NCBI GenBank assembly: GCA_947650365.1
Contig: OX393549.1
Location: 20,450,572 to 20,514,571, forward strand
Reading direction: 5' to 3'
DNA length: 64,000 nucleotides
From: Chamaelirium japonicum
Lineage: Eukaryota; Streptophyta; Magnoliopsida; Liliales; Melanthiaceae
Part shown: one piece after another, positions 56,949 through 64,000 of the stretch
Numbering within the stretch: the stretch's first letter is position 1
Layout: each line of letters starts with the position of its first letter
Made by a program: the position numbers and the translations under genes
Notes under the pieces: generated by a model
Databases searched by the model: none
The model's input: the letters and a program-made list of their open reading frames with translations, nothing else
What the model was told of the DNA's origin: nothing

Positions 56949-59900
56949 ATGGCCGGAACGAACGATGATACGTTTGCTCCAACAAGCCTCTCATCTATCG
57001 CTGAGTCTCCACTACTCCAACACGGTGATCCAAAAAACCCGGAGGATGACATTTCCCCGGTAGTACGCGTCTACACTTGGCGTACTCAAACTCTTGCGGA
57101 CTTCTTCACGCCAGAACCTGCTGCCGAAGATGCTCGCCAAAGCGCCAATGAGGCATTGGTGCATGAAGAAACAAGCCTCGATCCTGGAATTCAAGTCCAG
57201 AAATTTGGGGAGGACCATCCCCAACCTAGAATCCGTTCGGGTTCTCCAGCAGATTTTGCACCTCCTTTGTAGGGGGCAAACGTCCGTCATCAAGAAGAAG
57301 CAAGTTGGCGAAACTACATCTCCGACAATGACGGCGACACTGCAGGCATGCAACGTCAAGAAGTCCTGCGTCATCATCCTCCGTCCGCTCTCCAGCTCCA
57401 AGTCATGCATATGGGTGAACATATGGCGCAAATCACCCGACTAATGGAGGAGAAGGATCATCACATCAACACCTTGCTTCAAAGGCTAAGTGCAAGGGAT
57501 GCTACGGCATTCAGCCAACCTCCTGCTTCTCCAGCAGCTGCTCCAACTCCCGCTCCTGCAGAAGTTGTTCTGATAATTCTAGCGACTACTCCCACACTCT
57601 CCTCGGCTCCCGTGCCAGTCTCGGTGACCGTGCAACCTTCGATGGCAGCAACGATGAATGCCCAACAAATACAAGCGTTGGTGGCCGACATGATGCGTTC
57701 CCACGGCGACAGTCTACCTCCGATTACAGCGGCATACTCAAAGCCTTACACCACATGGATCCAAGAGCTGCGCTTCCCTACCGGGTTCCAGTCGCCAAAG
57801 TTCCAGCACTTCGACGGGAAGGGCAATCCAAGACAACACATTGCCCTCTTTGTCGAAACTTGCAATAACGCCGGCACATACAGCGACGAGATAGTGAAGC
57901 AGTTCGTTCGCACCCTCAAAGGTAATGCTTTTGACTGGTATGTTGATCTTCCTCCAGGATCCATCGACAGCTGGGATCAAATAGAGAGGGAGTTCCTCAA
58001 ATGCTTCTACAGCACTCGGCGCATCGTCAGTATGACCGAGCTTACTGCCACCAAGCAAAGGAAAGATGAGCCGGTGATCGACTACATCGATCGTTGGAGG
58101 AACCTTGCGCTAAACTCGCGAGATCGCTTGTCTGAAGACTCGTCCATCGAGTTGTGCACCCAAGGCATGCATTGGGGCTTGCTCTACATCCTCAAAGGGA
58201 TCAAGCCTCGTCCTTCGAAGAACTGGCGACTCGGGCTCACGACATGGAGCTCAGCTTAGCAAATCGTGGGGACTCAAAGGCCAAAGCCTTCCAGAAGGTG
58301 GAAGAGGAGGACGAACCAGCGGCATCAAAGCAAGTCAACGTCACCGACCTCGCTTCGACTTCCAAATCACTCAAGATCGGTGGCAAGCCGGACAAAGGCA
58401 AAGGAGCCGCCATACCACCTCCTCAGCCTCAACGACCACCAAGGATGACTCTCGAGGAGCTTGAAGCTAAGGAGTATCCCTTCCCAGACTCGGAAGTTTC
58501 CTCCATGTTCGATCAGTTGATGCAAGAAAAGATGATCGAGCTTCCGCCACCAAAAAGGCTGGAATAAGCACATCGAGTCAACGATCCGCTCTTCTGCAAG
58601 TACCACCAGATGGTCAGCCATCCCATCGAGAAGTGCTTTGTCTTCAAAGATAAGATCATGGCACTCGCCAAGCAAGGAATAATCGAGATCAACTCTAGTG
58701 ATGTCGTCGAGTTAAATATGATGTCAATCACCTTCGACTCCTTCCCGCCAGCACTGACTGCTCCACAACGCACTCCAGCAAGGCTGCGCATCGTCTGTCA
58801 AAGATCGATGGCGAAACCAGTTCCAAGAAGACAACGATGGTATGCTCCTGCAGTGCCCAGGGCCAAATCCTCACTGCCTTGGGGGCAACCGCCTCTCGTG
58901 CAAACGCTCCCTCTTCCAAACGAAGCTACACCCCAGCATATGCTCAAAGCAAGAAACGAGCAAAGAGACCCTGAAGTCAGCCTGTTAGGCCAGCCATCAG
59001 GTAAGTTCGACTTCTACGTCTTCTACTCCAAACCTCCTTCGATCCCAATGAAAGAAATCAAGCCAACTGGCTGGGGATCAGAAGATGAGTTGGTAGAGCC
59101 TCCAAAAGAGCAAGTCCTTCAGATCAAAGAAGAGCCTTCGGTCACGGCACCAATTCTTCACCCTGACGAAGAAGATCTTACTGATGAAAATGCATGGGCT
59201 ATAGCGCCTCGAAGGAGAAGGCCACGACGATCAAGCTACAGGATAGCACGTTTGGCCAACCACGAGAAAGATCGGGCGACAAGACTCCCCGAAAGAAAGA
59301 CCTTCAAGGAAAAGAATGAAGTTTCAGAAAGAAAGACGTCCAAAGTACCTCCAGCAAGTCTGGAAAATCATCTCCAGCAAACATACCCTGAGCTGGCGAT
59401 ACTCCAGGAGTTCTTTCCCAATCGCTTCCTCGAAGCCAATCAAAACTTCAAGGTCTCCTGCTGCATGATGGAAGTTCACCAAGTACTCTAGGAAGAAAAT
59501 AAAGAAGGCGGCTCTAATATTGAAAGCATAGAGAGAAGCACCGCCGCCAACGACAAGATTTTCAACGAGGCCGAAGCTTACCTTACTAACATCAGGTTGC
59601 ACCAGGTCAAAGACCCCATTGCAGAAGCTCCTCTAGCAAAAGCTCCACGAGCCCAGAAAGTCAAAGCAGCTGCGAGGGACAAAACCTCTCTACTTGCAAA
59701 ACCAGTGACATTCTCCGGCCAGACGATGCACAAAGACAAACAAGCGTCAGCATCAAGACAGAGAATTCACATCAACTCCAAATCAAGCTCAATGCCACAT
59801 GTTCCATTGCTTGCTCAAGCTGCTTCAGTCCTGCGACTCGAACCTCAATGGCTTCGCAGGCCAGGACGAACGCCTTCTACTCCAGCAAAGGAACTATCAT

Positions 59901-60352
59901 CACCATTCTCCGAGGCCAACTTCATCACTTTGCAAGAGATGACACTACCGTTACATGGTCTGTTACATGCCTCAAGCTCAACCGAGTCTTCCGAGTACAC
60001 CAGCTTCGAGCGACTCGCAATCAAGCTAGAAAATACTCGGGGACAAAACTTCACCGAGTTGATGTTCAAATCCAGCCGCAACAAAGAAAGCACGGTGCAC
60101 ATGGGTTCACTACCCTCAATTGCAATTCCACTTCGCTTGACAAAAAGTCAAGCTCGCCTCTCCAAAAGCGGCGAACAAATTCCTCCAAATTACCGAGGTA
60201 TCGGCTCCAGTCAAACTCTAGCAATCACCAAAACTTCGGTCAAGAAGATCTTCACTTCTAGCTACATTGAAGCGAAGAAGGCGGGCGACAACTGCAAACC
60301 AGTGACGACTTTGCCTATCAACGTCAAGTCCCTCAAAAGGTACTATGCCTAA
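56949..60352 (+). pseudogene. Ty3/gypsy gag-type polyprotein, three stops and one frameshift
   Basis: The reading starts MAGTNDDTFAPTSLSS at 56949. The frame stays open except for TAG at 57270-57272, up to about 58220, where it moves to the next frame. It then runs on with TAA at 58565-58567 and TAG at 59489-59491 to the final stop at 60350-60352. Codons 250-420 carry the retrotransposon gag core (HFDGKGNPRQHIALFVETC, GNAFDWYVDLPPGSIDSW, EFLKCFYS). KYHQMVSHPIEKCFVFKD is the conserved KYH region of these proteins. The C-terminal part has IPLRLTKSQARLSK and IPPNYRGIG. No RT follows. Few disabling changes over 3.4 kb suggest modest age. Confidence 0.85.
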
Positions 60353-60554
60353 TGCAAGGTACCCCCTTGCAAAAAAAAAAAAAAAAGGAATAAAGGAACT
60401 ACGTGTGACTTGATCCCTCTCAGTAGGGTACGTAGGCAGCCTGTGAAGGTTCAGTTCAAACAAAATAAAAAGCAAACCACCATTCCAGAAAAAAATAATA
60501 AGCCCAGAAAAGAGGTAAGTCTAACTCCGTGAGTCGAGAAGCCGTCAGCCTCTG

Positions 60555-61118
60555 TCAGGCCACCAGCTCTCGGCGCTGCCACAGCTCATCTCTCGAGGCA
60601 CACACGCGGTGCAACTTTGAAAGGTGAGAAACCATCAGCTCTCGGCAATTCGTAAGCTCCTCCCGCTGCTTTGCAAGCTCCGTTACAAAAGTCTTCTCGG
60701 TTGCCCGAGCTTTCTCCAAACGGGACTCCAGCTTATGAAGCAACGCATGAGTAGCAAGTCGAAGTCCTAGAGGTGCCGAAGCGGCCCGCCTCCCGCAGCT
60801 TACACGCGCTGCAACTCCAGTGGTAGAGAAGCCGTCAGCTTCCGACGCGTTGTCAGCCCTACAAGCTGCTTCGCAAGGTTCGCTCCAGAAGCCTTCTCGA
60901 TCACCTTACCAGCTCAACGCGTTGCCATCTTTGTACGCTGCTTTGCAAGGAGGGACTCCAGCTTCCGAAGCGACACGTGAGTAATCTCCACCTTCTTCTG
61001 CACCCGAACAAAGTCTGCAGTAGCAAACGTGTGTAGCCCCTCCAGTCGACGTTCCTCTTCCTCGGCCTTTGCCAACGCCAAGAAAGTGTCTTTCTCTAGT
61101 GAAGTCCGTTGCAAGCAA
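60555..61118 (-). pseudogene. Antisense coiled-coil ORF remnant of the Tat-like element
   Basis: On the strand opposite to gag, 61114-60914 reads EEEERRLEGL...VQKKVEI...LRKLESLLAKQR and 60743-60555 reads MLHKLESRLEKARATEKTFV followed by AKQREEL. Both are heptad-rich, Glu/Lys/Leu coiled coils and resemble each other, so a repeated coiled-coil protein is likely. Stops and frame shifts separate them. Antisense ORFs near the 3' end are known in Tat-lineage elements such as Grande. The ORF's 5' side is removed by the LTR inserted at 61172. Confidence 0.55.
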
Positions 61119-61670
61119 TGAGCCTAGCTATCCGCCAACAGGGTGCACATATGCTCCTTAAACAAGGAGCCTGTAACAACCCAAAATAAAATAATAGTTT
61201 AAAAGGTCGTTATACGAAATTTTTATACAAAATTTAAAATATGAAACGGATGGCGCCATTGCGTTCGTCTCGCCGAGACGATCGAAAAACCTATACAAAC
61301 TTATTTGATTTGGACACATTTAGAGTATTTAAAAATTGTGAAAAAAAAAATATATATATATATGTATACATATTTTGCCGATAGAAGGATTTGAACCTAT
61401 GACCCTTCATTTGAACTCTTAAAGACTTTCCTCTAGCCAAAAGACCCGTAGTGCTTTTCTGTATTAAAAACAGCTAATATAACTAATAAACATACCACTG
61501 GGGAGACCAACGGTCGTTGACCCTTCGTTTCCGATCGGACGGAAAGAGTCGCGCAGACGTAACCGAAGTCGGCGACCTTTCATTCCCGATCGGACGGTTA
61601 CAGCTGCGATACGCACTAAATGGCCGATTTGCAATAAAGACCCTGTGACTTTTAGAATTCCCAAAACTAC

Positions 61671-61678
61671 TATATAAA
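61671..61678 (+). promoter_or_regulatory. TATA box of the 2.1-kb LTR
   Basis: TATATAAA in aactactatataaaccccc, about 500 bp into the LTR, followed by a C run and a CT-rich leader. Confidence 0.6.
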
Positions 61679-62578
61679 CCCCCCCCCTCTACAAGAGTTT
61701 TTCATTCCAACCCACCTCGGGATCCGTGCCACCCAACCTTTCCCCTCCCCTCCTCGCCAACCACCACCAACAGCCGCCGGCCACCACCGCCGCCGCCGGC
61801 CACCACCGGCCACCACCTCCGGCGCCGCCACCATCGCCTCACACCACCCGGGTTGTTGGGTCGGGTATGTAATTTAAACCCGTTAACCCGTTCGGATTTT
61901 TAAATCCATTTATAAAATGCTATGCAAAAAGACTAGATTTGATTTAGAACCCCCGACCTCTTCTAAACCCAATTTAAAGCCCTTTGGGCTAACCAAGAGT
62001 TCCAATTACACTTTATGTCTAAGAATCAACTAGTAATAAATATATAGATTATCAATGTAAATTGTATTGACCGTATCTTGCCCATACGGACTCTGAATTG
62101 AGTTCCGTCAGCGGCGTTGGACTCGTAATGACAAAATACACCTACTTAAATCATAAAATTCCACAAACGACAATTAAAAAATATATTTACCATTTTACCC
62201 CTATGGTAAAATGGTCATAACCTTTTCATTCTAAATCGGAATTGAGTTCCGTTTGCGGCCACGGGTCCATAATGAAACGATCTACACAACAGTATAGATT
62301 TAAGGTATTTTTGAAAATTACAAAAATACCCCTTAAAAGAGAAAACCCCACTAATTCACATCGAAAAATGTTGGGAAAAATCCCAGAAAAATTTAGGAAA
62401 AACTAACAAAATATTAGTAACATATTTTCAGGTTTCGAGCGTGATAAGGCTTCCTCATCAAGAATAAGAGTTTGCAACAGTTCAGGTAGGGGATTTAAAC
62501 TCAGTTTATTCATGCTAATTATATGCTATAGAATGTCGGTAATTTGATATGGAATGGTAAATTTTGAAATACGTAATC

Positions 62579-62797
62579 ACTTATGTGGGTGTGGGGCTAG
62601 CCTTGGCTGAGGCCAAAAAGTACCTGGGTGTGGGGCTGTCCCTGGCTGCGGGCCTAAAAGATAAATCCTGGGTGTGGGGCTGTCCCTGGCTGCGGGCCTA
62701 AAAGATAAATCCTGGGTGTGGGGCTGTCCCTGGCTGCGGGCCAAAAAGATAATCCTAGGTGTGGGGCTAGCCTTGTTGCGGACTAAAAGTACCCGGG
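62579..62797. repeat. 44-bp tandem repeat in the 2.1-kb LTR, five copies
   Basis: cctgggtgtggggctgtccc units start at about 62579, 62623, 62667, 62711 and 62754. The middle three are nearly identical; the outer two differ more. Confidence 0.92.
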
Positions 62798-63286
62798 TAA
62801 GGATTGAGATTCCTACCCTGGCCGGAGGAGCCAAAAAGGGAATCGGGTGATTAATGTTTTAATTATTTACTTTTCGTAGTCATGTTTACTGCTTTCAATA
62901 CATATTTTTTTAGCATGAACAAAACTGAGTCATTGGTGAGTCAGTGGATAGAACTCACCCCCCTACAGATGATGTGCACCCTACAGAGACAAACCCTGCA
63001 GTACCCGGAGAAGATGAGGAGCGATCGGGATGCGATCCAGAAGGAGTTGAAGACCCACTCTACACTCCTTTCTATGACGACGACGGAGCTGGATTATGAT
63101 GTGAAAATATGGAAAGTCTTAGTTTTAGGCTTTCGTTTTCAATAAATTGTATCAGATAATGATGTTTTAATATAATGGCTCAGTATTTTCCATATTTGAT
63201 GGAATTTATTTATATCAAGTTTTCTTCCTAACACCCCAGTATTATACGGGTTGAATTAATCCGTAAAATATCGGGGCGTTACAACT

Positions 63287-63298
63287 TGGTATCAGAGC
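63287..63298 (+). promoter_or_regulatory. Primer-binding site, first copy (initiator-Met type)
   Basis: TGGTATCAGAGC three bases after the LTR end GTTACA. The sequence after it (cggttctcctcgggatggg) is Cassandra-like, not the internal region expected for the LTR on the left. Confidence 0.85.
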
Positions 63299-63363
63299 CG
63301 GTTCTCCTCGGGATGGGGGGGTCTAACCCTACACGAGGACGTGTAGCCCTAAGGGGGGTGGAT
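63299..63363 (+). mobile_element. Cassandra-like internal domain with polypurine tract
   Basis: About 65 bp only, ending in aaggggggtggat directly before the LTR at 63364. A PBS-to-PPT interval this short is the hallmark of TRIM elements. The aaggggggtgga tract serves as polypurine tract. Confidence 0.75.
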
Positions 63364-63705
63364 TGTGACGACCAAGATCCAATAGGCCAATAGCCAAGAG
63401 CCAAGACTCCTGAGGCGGGAATGCCAAGATGGATGAGGTGAGGTGAGGTGAGGTGAGGTGTACAAGGCCATGAGTTAGCCCCACATCGCTTGGAGAGAAG
63501 GAGATCCTGAGCTACTTATATAATTTCCCCTCCCAAACATAGAAGACGCGTTTTAAAACCGTGCGCCGCTACGGAATTCGTAAGAACTCCGTAGTTAAGC
63601 GTGCTCGGGCGAGAGTAGTACCAGGATGGGTGACCTCCCTGGGAAGTTCTCGTGCGAGCACGGGCAAAGCGGACAATATCTTGTGTGTTTGGGGCGGATG
63701 TTACA
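63364..63705 (+). repeat. Cassandra-type TRIM LTR, 342 bp, carrying a 5S-like sequence
   Basis: Starts TGTGACGACCAAGATCC and ends GGGGCGGATGTTACA. It contains ccccacatcgcttggagag, gacgcgttttaaaaccgtg and aaagcggacaatatc, all familiar Cassandra LTR words, with a 5S rRNA-like stretch between. A (GGTGA)n microsatellite lies at 63435-63459. It is followed by aaaTGGTATCAGAGCC. Confidence 0.85.
63561..63654 (+). ncRNA. 5S rRNA-like sequence inside the Cassandra LTR
   Basis: agaactccgtagttaagcg, gggcgagagtagtaccagg and atgggtgacctccctggga match the 3' two thirds of plant 5S rRNA, including the A box (around 63593-63608) and the C box (aggatgggtgacctc, about 63623-63637). One extra C in cctccctggg and a diverged 5' third separate it from a functional 5S gene. 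In Cassandra elements this region is thought to give RNA polymerase III promoter features. Confidence 0.85.
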
Positions 63706-63708
63706 AAA

Positions 63709-63720
63709 TGGTATCAGAGC
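63709..63720 (+). promoter_or_regulatory. Primer-binding site, second copy (initiator-Met type)
   Basis: TGGTATCAGAGC after the Cassandra LTR, followed by ctaggtaataggtcctagg. This is a second PBS 422 bp from the first. Confidence 0.85.
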
Positions 63721-64000
63721 CTAGGTAATAGGTCCTAGGAATTAGAATTATTAGCAAGAAGGACATTAGTAGGATAAGTCACTTAACCTAGAGCATAAGT
63801 TAGGTTCATGTGAAGTAAATCTAGGTACACCTAGTCCTAGATGATTAAAAACATTGATAACCTAAGACACTTAATTGCTAGAACAAAGTATATATACCTG
63901 AACTTAAATTTAGGATCTCTCTATGTTATAATAACTTTCGATACGTAGGTCTGAGGCAACATCATTGGTCACTGAAAAGTTAGACAATATAGGTACATCG
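63721..64000 (+). mobile_element. Retroelement internal sequence running out of the window
   Basis: AT-rich leader-like sequence (taggtcctaggaattagaat and onward) without ORF so far. It is far too long for a Cassandra internal domain. It may be the untranslated leader of the element whose LTR is at 61172-63283. Confidence 0.5.

Larger units (their letters stand above)
54558..61171 (+). mobile_element. Tat-like Ty3/gypsy element without pol, truncated by a later insertion
   Basis: Order: LTR (54558-about 56872), PBS (56883), a decayed gag-type ORF (56949-60352), the typical acttgatccctctcagtagggtacgtaggcagc stretch at 60408-60440, and antisense coiled-coil ORFs (61118-60555). Then it is cut at 61171 by another LTR. 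No RT, RNase H or integrase motif occurs, and no 3' LTR is inside the window. Gag-only layout and an antisense ORF after the main ORF fit non-autonomous members of the Tat lineage. Confidence 0.75.
61172..63283 (+). repeat. LTR of a third retroelement, 2.1 kb, followed by an iMet-type PBS
   Basis: Starts TGTAACAACCCAAAATAAAA and ends ATCGGGGCGTTACA; then ACT and TGGTATCAGAGC. TGTAAC...GTTACA ends and this PBS are usual for Tekay/Del-type chromoviruses, but without coding sequence the clade is inference. It is inserted in the Tat-like element. It includes a TATA box, a GC-rich ccgccgccggccacc block at 61780-61840 and a 44-bp tandem array. Confidence 0.8.

Noticed and set aside
60371..60398. 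Polypurine tract of the Tat-like element
   Set aside because: It is an A run followed by ggaataaaggaa, but the antisense ORF region follows and no LTR start is adjacent, so it cannot be assigned as the PPT.
61380..61480. tRNA-like words (gatttgaacctatgaccc)
   Set aside because: No cloverleaf can be built; the words lie in LTR sequence and a similar unrelated stretch occurs near 61935.
63561..63654. A functional 5S rRNA gene
   Set aside because: Diverged 5' third, an extra base near the C box and location inside a TRIM LTR show a retroelement-borne copy.

Overview
The window looks like nuclear DNA from a flowering plant with a repeat-rich genome. The TE families are plant types (CACTA, MULE, hAT, Helitron, L1-like LINE, Ty3/gypsy, a Cassandra-type TRIM), the telomere-like array is CCCTAAA, and the single recognisable host gene is intron-free with a very GC-rich 5' half. 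That gene style is common in monocots, so a monocot is my best guess, but a magnoliid or similar lineage is not excluded. More than 95% of the window is transposons, their remains and simple repeats.

Layout. 1-14440: a CACTA (En/Spm-type) transposon, 476-12414, with TAG target duplications on both sides. It is inserted in a 2-kb LTR-like dispersed repeat (family X). It carries TTACCGACGG subterminal motifs, a ~7.2-kb array of ~180-bp satellite monomers whose right half is a 5-monomer higher-order repeat of ~894 bp, a decayed multi-exon Ptta/En/Spm gene on the minus strand, and ~540 bp of degenerate telomeric repeat. 14700-20000: LINE ORF2 pieces broken by hAT-type elements with readable 8-bp target duplications, plus a GGCTC/GGTTC pentamer array. 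20000-28000: mostly unrecognised AT-rich sequence with a small repeat family and one hAT element.

28224-29303 (minus): a membrane-anchored SGNH/PC-esterase-like protein of 359 residues, the only host gene I can support. A Ty3/gypsy RT fragment touches its 3' end. 29810-32579: four Mutator-type non-autonomous elements packed end to end, with their target duplications abutting or overlapping. 32588-39449: three Helitrons and a truncated poly-A LINE. 39880-45640: LINE endonuclease pieces, two more hATs, an X-family copy, and a broken Ty3/gypsy element split by a solo LTR. 46082-47484: a fourth Helitron, full of CT repeats. 47632-52960: an Athila-like LTR region and another X copy.

54558-64000: nested retroelements. 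A Tat-like Ty3/gypsy element has an LTR with TATA box and tandem repeats, a PBS, and a gag-type ORF with three stops and one frameshift. No pol is visible, and there is an antisense coiled-coil ORF remnant. Its downstream part is interrupted by the 2.1-kb LTR of another retroelement. Right after that LTR's initiator-Met-type PBS lies a Cassandra-like segment (internal domain plus a 5S-bearing LTR), followed by a second copy of the same PBS. This arrangement suggests a PBS-mediated chimera.

The two most notable structures are the satellite-bearing CACTA element and the PBS-to-PBS Cassandra insertion. Everything here was read by eye; family names given as clades are inferences from motifs, not search results.
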